A stretch of 64,000 nt of DNA. Source: Atrichornis clamosus. Lineage: Eukaryota > Chordata > Aves > Passeriformes > Menuridae. The first letter of the stretch is position 1, and the number at the start of each line of letters is the position of its first letter. The position numbers and the translations under genes are program-made. This document shows positions 40,701-52,743 of the stretch, one piece after another. Where the stretch lies: positions 372,001 to 436,000 of the forward strand of contig WBMZ01006400.1 in the NCBI GenBank assembly GCA_013400975.1, read 5' to 3'. Under the pieces are notes generated by a model that ran no database searches, was not told where the DNA came from, and saw nothing but the letters and a program-made list of their open reading frames with translations.

Positions 40701-43137
40701 GTTCAGTACTTCATCCTCTCAGTCACACCACAGCAGAAATGAATAATTTAGTGTTTTCTGCTGTTAAAGGTGAGGTTTTAAAGAATGGGACCTTTACTTC
40801 TATTTTTTAAAATGCCACTTGTAAAGTATATACACCCAAGCTCAAACAACAACAAATGGAGCTATGAAATAGGAACACCACCATTTTTAGGACAGCACGT
40901 TGCTGTTGCAGGAGAGACCTTATCACTCAGTATTTGCTGCAAGCAAGCTGCCAGGATCAGTTTGTGGCTCTTGTACCTCGTGCTGCTTGAACCCCAGATA
41001 TCACCCAAGCTCTCTACGTCTCGGTTACCTCATTATAAATGGCACAGTAAATGCAGAGTATGTTGTTGTAAGAAAACACTCTATTGAAAATAAGCATTTT
41101 TAACTTTGAAAGCCAAGTATGTCCCAGGGTTCTCCTTTCTCCATTTACATAAATAAGCAAAAGAAGCTAATTTTGCTTTATGTGGAAAATCTCTGGATGT
41201 TGCTTTCAGTCGAAGAGTTGAGGCAATGCAATCACAAAACAGCTGTATCTGCTGACAACGATGGCTGCATAAAGGGCTGAATAAAAGATCTTTTCTCTTT
41301 TCAACACGCTTTAGTTTTAAAAAATTTTTTTCCTCAACTGACTGGAAAATCATTCCCACTCCCTTGGACAAATCATTACAAGTTAAATGCATTTAGTAAT
41401 AGCTTGTTCGACACAGCTGAAAGAAAAATCACATATGAGGCTTAACAAACTATCATTTTAGGAGTAGATGTGGCTTTCACTTGATGAGCTATATGCAAAG
41501 TAGTCATATGGGAATCCTCACTACACTGTTTTGGGATTAATGCCACTTCTCCGACATTTTAAAAATCACTCTACATCTGCTTGATATCATTTACAGTCAG
41601 TCTCCCTCAGCTGAGTATGATCCACAGCTGAATATGCCAGCAGTTATTAGCCAATTACATGTAGTTCATGCCTGTGTATTCTGGTAATTGTTTATTCTTG
41701 CTCACTTCTAATATGACCTATTTGCAGGCCACACTAATGCACAGCTCCTAAATTACAGACTAATTTTTCAGAAATGCTGAGCTTTAGAACTGCTTGAAAA
41801 AATCTTTCATTGCTTACTATTAGACTGTCAGCCTCAAACATGACCATGCAGATGTACCTTCAACACCTTAAACAGCAATGCATAAAGGCTCTGATTTAAA
41901 ATATCAGTTAAGTATTTGCTGCTGAGCAGGCACAGGATTCTCCATAGTCTTCAGCCAAGATGTCAGCTCATGATTAAATACTTTGCTAAAGAATACAGCC
42001 AGGCTTATATTATCAGTATTATTATTATTATCCTTACAGACTCCTGTAAATAAAAATTGCATAGTTACTCCACAGAGCTTTGTATTAAGACAACAGAAAC
42101 AACAACATTTTCTCTAATAAACTCTGTTTTTTCAGTTATCACAAAGTATTTATTTATCAATACAAAGCATAATAAATATTTTATCATTTTGGTTTATGTT
42201 ACAGGTGCCACATTTTTCAATTTCTTTCTATAAAGTAGTAAAATACATTTATCTGTCAATAGAGTGTCATAGCAGTATGCTAGTTGATGAAATCTTAATA
42301 AAATATCTGCAAGCATAAAATTAATAAACCTGAACTGGAGTACAAAACCTAATTGAAGACATTTATAAAAAACTGTGTATTTACACAATCCCTCAAACAT
42401 TAATTAAAATTCATTAAAATTACTAACATTGAATGTGGTAATGCTTGTTTTGAAATATTTCTTCACAGGGGTTCTTTGAAATGTTTTGTCTAACTCTAGA
42501 ATTTCTGTTTAGCATTATGACTGAGTGGTAGGATTTCCTGGACTAATACCTGTCAGAAAACTGTGAAATCAGGTATTAACATTCAAAGTTTAGAACACCA
42601 AACACAGTGGCTAATTACACAATTAACAATTATCAGGTTTTTAAGTCCCAAAGCAGAAGGGTGTCAAATTATCATACAGAATAGTTAAATTAGGATACAA
42701 ACTTTAACAGTAAAAATAATTTGTTTGCCTCTTTTCTGTACTTTTGTTACCAAAAAAGCCCAGGTGATAAAACTGTTGTTGAAAACAGCTTATTTTGATA
42801 AGTTAGCAGTACCAAATAAAGAGTGGCAGGTCACTAAAAAATGAATTTACTTTTCAAATGTTTGGAATTACAATACAAATAAAATTTGATTCAACCACTG
42901 CAACATTATGAATAGTTCGGTCAGCAGTATTAAATCAGCTGGACAAGTAATACACATCTACTTGTGAGAGGTGTGGAATGGATACATCAAGAGCAGTGTT
43001 AGTTAAAAAAGGACAAAAAGCAGAGATGAAAAATCAGTTCAGCTTACCATAACTTTCCATTTGAAGCTTTAAGGACCTGAGTCTGCCAGTTTACCATGTA
43101 AAATAAAAATTTTATTCCTTCCGCTTTCCATTTCTAG
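34736..43137. other. Noncoding DNA, no gene recognised
   Basis: AT-rich with three slightly GC-richer patches (35.02-35.20, 35.56-35.68 and 38.39-38.57 kb), none of which I can identify. A near-pure A/T stretch with TATTTATAT words lies at about 36.15-36.20 kb. Open frames are about 110 codons or shorter and overlap on both strands. An ATTA-word-rich stretch at 41.63-41.77 kb is discussed as a possible conserved noncoding element. Nothing else stands out. Confidence 0.65.
42017..42031. repeat. Short ATT microsatellite
   Basis: About five TAT/ATT trinucleotides in tandem. Confidence 0.75.
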
Positions 43138-43200
43138 CCTTCTATGAATGCTACTAGTTTTCTAGTTAATGTAACAACAGTGGAATCATCTGCTACAGCG
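43138..43200 (+). CDS. Candidate 63-nt cassette exon, unknown gene
   Basis: A long polypyrimidine tract and acceptor (TTCCGCTTTCCATTTCTAG, ending at 43137) is followed exactly 63 nt later by a near-consensus donor GTAAGTATT at 43201. The length is divisible by three. Of the three plus frames only one is open, giving PSMNATSFLVNV followed by TTVESSATA, a Ser/Thr-rich peptide with two N-glycosylation sequons (NAT, NVT). That would suit a small alternative exon in the extracellular stem of a membrane or adhesion protein. I do not recognise a specific gene and found no partner exon in the window. Chance pairs of good splice signals do occur in 64 kb, so this is a candidate only. Confidence 0.3.
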
Positions 43201-43429
43201 GTAAGTATTAATTCACTGATGATTTTTATAAAGGTAGCAACTTATTGTATTGGCTTTTTCTTTGCCTGGTTGACAGAAAATATGAGTATTACAGGTCCTA
43301 AAAGGAAGCCTAGTTTTAACATATGACAGTTTACACCTTTAATTGCATATAGAAATCCAGGCTTTGGTGTCTTTCTGTCAGCTCAGGTGATGGCCATTTT
43401 ATCTACACAACATAATCTGCCTCTCAGCA

Positions 43430-45420
43430 CTGGCCCTCACCCCAATCTGCTGGATGTTGCAGCTATACTTAGTTTTCCTGTCCCTGGAGTCCCACATTCT
43501 AGCACAAGATATAGTCGCATTCTAAATGAAATCAGGAACCTATAATTGAACTAAACCCAAGCCACTTACCCTTTTTCTTAACTGCATAAGACTTGTACGA
43601 CTTAGAAATAAGCTTTCATCTTTGGCCCTAACAATACAAAATCCTTCACCCCTAGGCAAGCCCGGAAAACCATACTTAGCCTGAATTTACCATAAACCTT
43701 CACTGTTAATAATATTCTCCCTCACTGAAAACCAGTAAGCCTGTCTGAGCCATGAGATTACCTGAGATTTATTCTAAATCTAATCCTAGCCTACTCTGAA
43801 ACTACTGATAAACTCTTCTTCCCTGCTGGCATTTCACCCCAGCAAGACTTCCAGAATCTCAAACAAAAATTTTTCATTTTTATAACCAAAGTATATTCAG
43901 CACCTACAATAACTTGCAGGCTGACACTGAACAGCTGGATGAACTCAGGGTACTCTAAAAAAGGATGCAGATCTTAAGCTGACAGTATCTGTTACTCCTT
44001 CCACCTTCAGACCTGTCTGGTGAAGCTCTGCAATCCTGGACAATCACCTTGGATGCACACCTGAGATTTACACTGGACTTTAATTTACCCCATGGACATC
44101 TGGTTCTTTGCTCTCAATCCCAACTCTAGATTCACACCAAGGCAGTGGATTCTAGCCACAGGCATTATCTCAGACTTGTGGACCTAAAAGGATGAATGGA
44201 TAAAACTTTTGCTCTGTAATTCAAAGCCTCAACCCAAGGGATCCCTTTTGGTCACAGAATTTGTCAAGAAACACTAGTGACCACACCAGAGCAGCTTCGA
44301 CATCAGCCACAAGGTCTGTCATCACTGCCTTCACCTTTTCTATTCCAACCCCTAACATCACTGCAAATGTAAAACAAGGCTTCCTCTCATGTCACTGGGT
44401 GATAGGGGTCCATTAATCTCTACTGTAACTAGCTGTAAGCCCAGCTGACACACTACAAGCTATAACTACAACCATTAATCCCAAAATGAGTCTGAAGAAT
44501 ACTAAGTTTTATTTAACCTTGGGGATCTTTACCCAACCATAAACTCTAAGTTTTCCATCATTATCATCACTGGGTTTTATCTTATTTCTGTCCTAAAATG
44601 TAGATCATAACAGGGATTACCTGATCTTTCCTTTCAAAGGATTTCACAAGGTATTCTTAGGACTACACATTTATCTAGGACTCAGAAAAGAAACACAAAA
44701 TCTTGATATATTCCTTGATCTTGTGAGACTACAGGACTAACATGGACTGTGTGGTAACAGTAAAAAATATGTTATTGTTATTTCTCAGAAGACTGAGCAA
44801 CACTCATGGCTAGAGTGTGAAATAGGTTGGAATTCACTAAGAATGACAAACATTTATTGCTGTATCTCCAAAGGCACTCAGAACCAGAACGGATGCTGCT
44901 GTGGGGTGGGCCAGACAGTTTACATTTAGCTTCAAGCAAACATATCCACTAGACTGTGGTTACATCTAGAATTAGAGGTGATTTGGGAAACAGAGGCTGA
45001 GGATCTCAATTTACTGCATGCTTCTACACTTGTAAGCCTCCTGAAATCCAGGAATAATCTTAGCTGCTCGAGCAAGTGCCTGTCCCTATTTTATCGTTAA
45101 CTCTAGATGTACTCTAAAAATGAATTTTCTCTTTCTTACCTACCCTCATCATAAGCCTTTCATCCCCACCTAAACCATCTTCTTCACATTAAATCCTACA
45201 AGATCCAGAAACAAATGTACCCTTCATCGGTCTATGGTCTCCAACACTAATCTTTAACACATCCCTAACCTTAACCTTAACATCATAGCAAAGAAATTTT
45301 GCACATCCTGGAGCTAAGCACAATCCAATTATCCTATCATATTTCAATTCTGGACTGTGTGTTACAGAAAAAAAGATCAACCTCTTCAAACAGTCCCTCA
45401 TTTTGCTATTTTTATAGGGT
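43430..45420. repeat. C-skewed block, probable degenerate tandem repeat with telomere-like words
   Basis: Over about 2 kb the plus strand is rich in C and A and poor in G. At 43541-43660 I count 32 C and 13 G; at 45161-45280, 40 C and 7 G. Words such as CCCTAAC (43626, 44350, 45263), TTAACC, CTAATCC, AATCCTAGCCTA and CCAACCCC recur, with CCCTAACCTTAACCTTAAC at 45263-45281 the best preserved. This looks like an old tandem array of a C-rich unit related to the telomeric repeat that has decayed by mutation. I cannot define the unit length by eye. Plain C-skewed unique sequence is the alternative. Confidence 0.45.
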
Positions 45421-48060
45421 TTAGAATTACTTTTCCTTTTGTAATGTTTGCAGATGTATTCATAAATCTTGATAGGTCTGGCTAAAAAAATCCATCATTT
45501 CTATAACAGACATTAGTGCATATAAAGTTGGAATGGTTCAACTTTCAGCAAAATGATAGCATGTGTTTTCTAATGGCACATTTAAAGTAATTAATAGGAT
45601 AGAGCATTACTTTGCTAATTTGAAGTGTTTGTAACGAGGCAATGAGGATATTCAAACATCAAATGTGGTAACAAGACATTTGTGGAGTCACTCAGTGTTA
45701 AAGTTAAGGTTTTTAAGGTGCTTCCAAGATGAAATACTTAAAATGATGCAACTAGCTTTATGTTGCTATTAATATCCACATAGTGTGAACACAGTGCCAC
45801 TAACAGAATAAGGTTTCCTAAGTATATATTATCAGATAAGTGAGCATGTATTTGCAAGATATTAAAGGATGAAAATATATATCAATATAACTGGTTTGAA
45901 AGGTATTTTCTGAAAAGAACATGACTTTTGATCTTATTCGTCAAAAGCCAAAGGATTGGTGAGCATACTAAATTGTTTTGTTGAATATTTGATTTATCCC
46001 TCAGAGCATGAAGTTATATCTAAGTTGTTTCTACTGTGAAAACATTAAACATAATAACAAAATTAATTTTTTCATATGTCTCTTCAAGGTTTCAACCTGA
46101 TCATGAAATATTTAAAATACCAAATGAACTTATTCTTTTGGCATCACAGTCAACAGATAAAACATCCTAGTAGTGATTAGGCAGGGAAAGTCTCAGACTG
46201 TGCTAGCCAGCTCCTCAGTAAACTTTTGACCACAGCCTCAGTGTTTCTTATCCTTGACTTGCAGCAGTTGTCCATTGTGATCTCCTTCACGTTCATCCAA
46301 GATCATCCTACTCCAGGTGCAGATGCTACTCAGTGCACACAAGAACAGATTCCAGCATGACAGAACAAATATGCAATTCCTGTCAGCTGCTACTAATAGA
46401 CACAGTTATCACAGATCCATGTAATGGTACAGAACTTGCCCTAAGATCCATAGAAGTCCCTTCACAGACAGTAAATACTGTGAGGGTAGAATAGAATAGA
46501 AGGCATTTGTTAAACTACTCACATGGGAAAAAATGACATATGGGATTAAAATATTACAAAATCACCCACTGAAAATCTAGCATATGCCAGAGTATGTCAT
46601 TAGATGCACATAAAGAAAAAGGTTTTCCTTATCCTGCAAAACCCTTTCTGACTTCTTTTGCCACTCTTAGAGTACATGTTTATTATTTTCACACAGTATA
46701 TATTACTTCTCATTAACCAAAGGTAGTTTTTTTTGGAACCTCACAAGCCTAATTAAAAAGAGATTAATGGTTCTTTTTCATCTCACCTTTGGTAAACTTT
46801 GCATTTATTACTCCCTCAAACTTGGAGTAATCAGCAGATTTGCTGCTTCACGTTTTTATGCTACCACCTGAGCCATTTATATTGGTTAGAAATGGGGATA
46901 ACAGGTAGCTCTTAGGAGAACACAATTCTCTCTGCACATAAACATCCTGAATGAGTCCATTTGCAAGTACTCTGTTCCTTCTATTTTAAAATCCAAATCT
47001 TTATCTGTCTTCATCCTCTGCACTCCAGCTTTAAAAAGTATATACTGCATATGGAAACCTGCCATGTGGAACACAGCTTTAGATAAATCCTAATGGTGTG
47101 CATATCACACTGGCTTCTCGAATCTAAGGTCAAATTCTCCCTCCCTTACTTGCACATAATTCTGAACAAGTCAACAAGGAAGAGAGTAAAGCAAACGTCG
47201 GTTTCTCTGCGGTTTTGAAAAACAATGAAATGGATGCTGTGATACAATGAATGAAAAAAGAGAACTGCAGCAAGTGCATTTTGTGATGCATGACAGAGCA
47301 ACTCGACAGCAGATTGGAAGGAAAAGACACTTTCTACATGATATAATTAGTGCAACGAAATATCACTGTGCAGGAGAGTAGGAAGCAAGCAAGTGTTGAG
47401 ACTTTTCAATGAGAAATGTATATCAGAATGAGGCACCAATATCTGCTCTAACAAGAGGTTTTCATTATAATATAAAATTCTTCATCTTTTGGAACACAAT
47501 TCTCTGACTTGTTAAAGAGATGTTTTAGAGTGAGTTGCAGGAATGACAGTAAGACAGTGACATCTGTGTATATATATGCTTCAAATATCACAAGGGATAG
47601 ACTCAACAGTATAAAGCTTCATATGAGGCAATAGTGAGAGATTAAATAAACCACTTCTCTGCCGCAATAGGTGTCGATGCTTACTGTGGAACATTTCTCA
47701 GATTCATCTTTAATCAAATTCTCGAGTTGGTAATTCAGGGACTTGCCCCTACATTGCTTCTAAAATAGAGTGCAGAGAGCCATGAACTCAGTCCTTAATA
47801 CAGCAGGCTTTGAAGAGTAACCTGCACAGACGACTGCAACTTGCTTCTTGCCTGAGCAAGCTGCTGAGAGATATCAAGCCTAAAGTGATCCCAAAGCTTT
47901 CTCAATAGTAGCATGTTTACATGTGCACAGCATCATTCTCAGAGTGGAGGATTAACCGAGATTGAATGAACTGGAAAGAGATAGAGATGCTGATGACACC
48001 CTAATGCAACCACAGAGTTAACTCCAGCCAGCACTAACTGCTCTTGTTCTATCTATGAAG
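45421..48060. other. Noncoding DNA, no gene recognised
   Basis: AT-rich, with ordinary C/G balance restored after the skewed block. The part at 45.52-45.72 kb is rich in ATTA/TAAT words and is noted as a possible conserved element. No open frame above 70 codons and no transposon is visible. Confidence 0.65.
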
Positions 48061-48182
48061 GCTGGGTTGGATGGGCTTTGAGCAACCTGGTCCTGTGAAA
48101 GGTGTCCCTGCCCATGGCACAGGGGTTGGAGTGAGAGGATATTTAAGATCCCTTCCAACCCAAAACATTCTGTGATTCTGTG
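48061..48182 (+). mobile_element. CR1 LINE 3' fragment (avian)
   Basis: The plus strand reads GGTTGGATGGGCTTTGAGCA, then ACCTGGTCC, GGTGTCCCTGCCCATGGCA and CCCTTCCAACCCAAAACATT. It ends in two ATTCTGTG octamers at 48167-48182, the diagnostic CR1 tail. The copy is 5'-truncated at about 48061 and carries no coding region. Its orientation is opposite to the copy at 34.6 kb, so the two are independent insertions. Mismatches to the usual avian consensus show that it is old. Confidence 0.93.
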
Positions 48183-48993
48183 ACTGGACTGTTTTCAGGC
48201 CTCATCACATTCAAGGTAATGAGGGCCGGGTACCCTTTGCTGAGTGTTTCTTCTATAAGGTCTGATGGCATTGATGATTCTCTCACACAGAATTGGGACG
48301 TGACGACCCAGCAGTGTTTCTCTGAAGTTATTCACAAAAGGAATACCTTCTACTAGAAAACTTCAGCTCATTCTGCAAAGTTGCCTTCAGGCAAGTCCTG
48401 AGGACCACTCGGAAGTTTGTAGCAGAATACAATAATCACATTTTTAAGTGATTTTGAAAGCCAGTACTTAATATATGATTTAGCCATGATAATCACACAA
48501 TGCCTGATTTCAAATGCTGACCATTATTAGCATATATTAAATGAGATGCTTAATGAGAGGTAATAACAGTATTTATAGACAATTTTCTGAACCAACAAAG
48601 CTTCCGTTCTAGCAAACACAGAACTGTGATGTTTGCAAGCACATTGGTAGACTGTCAAATTTAGCTAGAGGAACAGCTAAATGCCATATGATGTTACTTT
48701 TCAATGCCATCCATGCTTTTCTGTCTGCAGAAACTTGGTTTCTTTTAATATTCTTAGAACTCCTCAACTAGCTGTTAACTATTAATGCTTCCCATTGTTT
48801 TTTCAAATCAGCAGCTCACAAAACAACAACTGTATTTACCTTGTTTTGTTCTTTTTTAATATGTGTTGATTACAGAGTAAGTGCCTAACACTTCTCTCCC
48901 AGTATCCCAGCAATGTCAGAACTCTGCTACCATTTTAAATCGTGTTCTTATACTGCCTTCCACCCTAAAAACCCATGTGGGACAGAAGTTCCT

Positions 48994-49455
48994 CTAATGT
49001 AGAAATTCCTTTATAAGGGAAGATACTATGAAGTCAGTCCCAACACCACAATGTACAAAAACATCCTCAGGGCACAAGTGACTGACAAGGAGGATCAGAT
49101 GGCATGAAAGGACAGGTCTTTTGTAGTGGCAGCAATTTCTGTGTGGGCATCGAGGCTTAGATCTCCTGAGGAACGTGAGTACCATGCTGTAGTGATTCTC
49201 AGACACAGAAGATGCATGCAGATGTACAAATTTCTCATAACTAAAATGTACATCGAGGACGAAAGCATTCAAATAATCAGGGAGTTTCAGTTCATTACAG
49301 ATTTTACTAAGCAAAGGACCTAAAGTCAGCTCCACCATCAGTACAACTCCTGCTAGGATCTGCAAGGCAAAAAGGAAGCCAACAACTGTGTTCTGCCATG
49401 GAATAATCATGCTCTGTGTGTATTTGTGGTTACTGATCTTCCTGTTGGTGTACAT
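48994..49455 (-). other. Open frame of 153 codons, unrecognised, with an internal splice-acceptor-like site
   Basis: The minus strand is open from about 49470 to a stop at 48994. The translation begins LIFLLMYTNRKISNHKYTQ. It continues with a hydrophobic stretch (VVGFLFALQILAGVVLMVEL, residues 25-44), then a Cys/His-rich part (RRSKPRCPHRNCCHYKR). On the minus strand a good acceptor-like TTTTTGCCTTGCAG lies near 49360, just inside the hydrophobic stretch. No family is recognised. The Cys/His-rich tail is typical of a chance frame, and I give little weight to coding. Confidence 0.12.
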
Positions 49456-52400
49456 GAGGAGAAATATAAGCTAGAAATATTAACTGACTCCTTTTCTGAA
49501 ATGCAATCAGGTATTTACATGAAAATCATTGTAAATGTCAACTGGGCTTGAAAAGAAATAGAAATGGGTAAGGTTTGGGCTCAAATTTTATAAACAGAAG
49601 TAAAACTCATGTAGTACCAGTGAGATATTTGAGACAGGTAACACAAGAACCTGAGAGTACTCTTTTATATTTAAACAAACTAAATGAACGTTTTTGTTGT
49701 CGCTAAATAAGAACATATGCACACAAATTTCCAGGCAGAATTTGGGCAATGACGTGGATGGGTAAAAGCCTCAGAACACCTCTCCTCATTTTCCTGTGTT
49801 CCCACAGAAGGGCTGGCCATAATCTCAACCCTTGGGCTCTGCAAAGTCAGAGTCACATTCAGAAATTCTGGACATGATACTGACTCAACCTTTGTTCCTA
49901 TCAAAAAACATAAACAAATAATTGGTGCTAAAACCAGCAGTATGGCCAGAGCACAAACCCAAAATCTACCATCTCTCTAAATACACCCTACATATGGGCA
50001 AACTGGAGTCAAGTCCGACATTCAAAAGTGAAATAGCCAAGCCTAATTTTACATGTGCTTTTGTAAGGCATAAAATAAACACACATCCATGTACCACAGT
50101 TTTTTTAGTATCTCAGGTAATTTTGGTCATGTGGAACTCTTCATACCCCTTTCTAATCTTAAGCAGTTTTCAAAGTTTAAGATAGCTCAGAAAAATTCTA
50201 ATTTCAAAAGAAACGTGTAAGAAAAGCAAAAGAATCCCAAAAACCAGATAAACTATAATTACAGTATATGCTGACTATAACACTGAAGTCTGCATTTTAT
50301 TGCTTTGACTCTGGTCAAGTACATGCAATCAATGTGAATTATTACAAAAGAGATAGGATATAATTTTGAATATACGTCCAAAATGCAAAAATTTGAAAGT
50401 TAGATGAATTTGAGATGGCTGTATTGATTTTGAAAAGGTTTGTAAATTACACAGAAATATCACCCTGTTTCATAGTGGATCTCAAATCTTTTAAAGCAAG
50501 GTCTAATATTCTGAACAGTTTCCAGTGCTGTGTTTCCAGCTGCGAGCAGGTGTACTCTTAACCCCTTACCTGCCTATATGATTGCTGGCTTGTGAAAGTG
50601 AAAATGAGGTCCTGTGTTAGTAGTGCCAGCCTGGGTTATGGCCACGCTCCTTCGGAAGCCTTCTAGACTAGTTCATTAAGAAGCACACCCTCAATATTGT
50701 TGAGACATCCTGACATTGGAAGGATTTTCTGCTCACTGAAAACTGTACCCTGAGCCCTCAACCTTTCAGGAGTCAAAGTTGTTCAAGCATGTAAATCTTC
50801 CAAAATTTACCTACAGAGCAAAGAATTGTAGCAAGTAAAAAGTCATAGATAAATTAAACAAATATATATGCAAAACCACAATTATCCTCAAAAGAAAAAT
50901 GGGAATCCAAGTTTACTGTAAGATAAAATGTACCTGACCTTATTTCCAATTGTCCATGTCTGGTTGTTCAGAAATCAAGCATACTTTGTTTTTAAATACA
51001 TTAACAACAAACAATTTCAGGAAACAATTTCTCAAACTTCTCTCAGATAAACCTACTTCAGTAGTGATGATGTCAAACAGAATATTGTGACTCCAGGATA
51101 TTCACAAAAAAACTCTGCTGTTTTTCCTTGTGACTGTGTTCTAATAAATATGGGAGCACTGAAAAGGCAGGACATGCAGTAGGACAGGCAGTTTGCACTT
51201 CCAAATGAAATCATCAGACTCCAAAGTCTCTGGGGTAGGGGATTTTAATTAATTTGACAGTACATAATATTATATATATTCATGGTGATCTAAGCACAGT
51301 AACACATTATAATTAGTGGAGTGAAATAGGATGAGTAACACTGAGGCTGACTGGTATTTGCAAGGAGTGAAATATTTATTTACCATTTGCCTGTGGTTGG
51401 CAATTTTGATAGCAATGAGCCTCCTGGCTTCTGCAAGCAAATATTCTTAGGGCATGAGAGTTCTAGCTATCGTCCCTCTCACACCTTTATGGTATACTAG
51501 AAGAGGAACAACATTGTAAAGAATAGCTGTGATTGTCTATTTCACCTTCAACAATTGTCTGTGTCCTCCAAGAACTCTCCTAACCTGTAGGAGTTATCAG
51601 ATCATCGCTTTCAGCCTATTTTCAGTACCTTTAAATTGCATGACTGAGAACCAAGAATTGAGGTCGAGATCATTGGTATAATACTTAACTATTTTGATGA
51701 CTGAGTTGGCTCTCAAAATAAATTTGATATGTTAGAAACATTTAATATACCCTGAATCTATAGAGGTAGAATGAACATAATTTTTCAAAAGGGTAAATAT
51801 ATCACTATTGTATTATTTGAAATTTAATGCATAAATATGAAATTCCTTCTTTTTTTCAGTACATAATCAGATTAGAGTGCAATTATCATTAAAGGGAATT
51901 AAACAATGATTACTAGAAATTATTAAAGGTAATTACAAAAGACATTAAATGTAAAAAGGAATTCATCTTCAAAAGAATAATATTTTTCCTATGCATTTAA
52001 ACTGTGCTTTTATTTCTATTAACGAGGTGCATAATGATGACTGGCCATTTGAAAAGCTAAAAGTCTGTAATTGAACAATTATTAGTGTCATGCTGCCTAA
52101 GGGCCCTATTTGTCAAGAGATTTATATTATAGCAATTATATCCACTCAGCCTTGAAGGATAGGTAACATCTTCTAATGGAAATAAATTATCCTTTATGTT
52201 TAATTTGCAAAAAAAAATTATAAGTTTAGGCTCTCTGTTTTATTATTTAGACCTTCTACACTAGAGTCTTTGAGAATACCTTTTTCCTTCACTATAAAGC
52301 ACTACAAATTTCACTAGGATATAATATGGAAAAATGGTCAGTGTCAACTCATTATGTTAATTACCCCACCAAAGGAAAAAAAACCTGTGGATTTTTCAGT

Positions 52401-52690
52401 TCTTGTCTTTGGCCTATTACATTCTGTTTAACTTTAGTAACGTACAGAATTGCATACATAATCCCTACTGAAAGACAGAAGAATCTTAATGAACACACAA
52501 AAGTTCTTCAAACCTTTGAACATATTTAATTACAAACTCATTCATTTTTAATATCTAAATGAATCAACAGAATGTCATGGTAAAAGAAGACATCCACGTC
52601 CTTGACCATTCTTTCCTAAAAGCTTTTCAACTCCTCAAGAAGTGTAGAGATAATCCCCACCCACTCCTCCAAATGTTGCTTTATCTCTCA

Positions 52691-52743
52691 TAAATTAAAA
52701 AAAAAAAAGAGAAAAGGAAAGAAAAAAGAAATAAAAAAAGCAA
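52691..52743. repeat. A-rich purine tract
   Basis: Twelve consecutive A are followed by GAGAAAAGGAAAG-type sequence, nearly free of pyrimidines for about 45 bp. It is simple sequence with no element body adjoining it. Confidence 0.85.
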
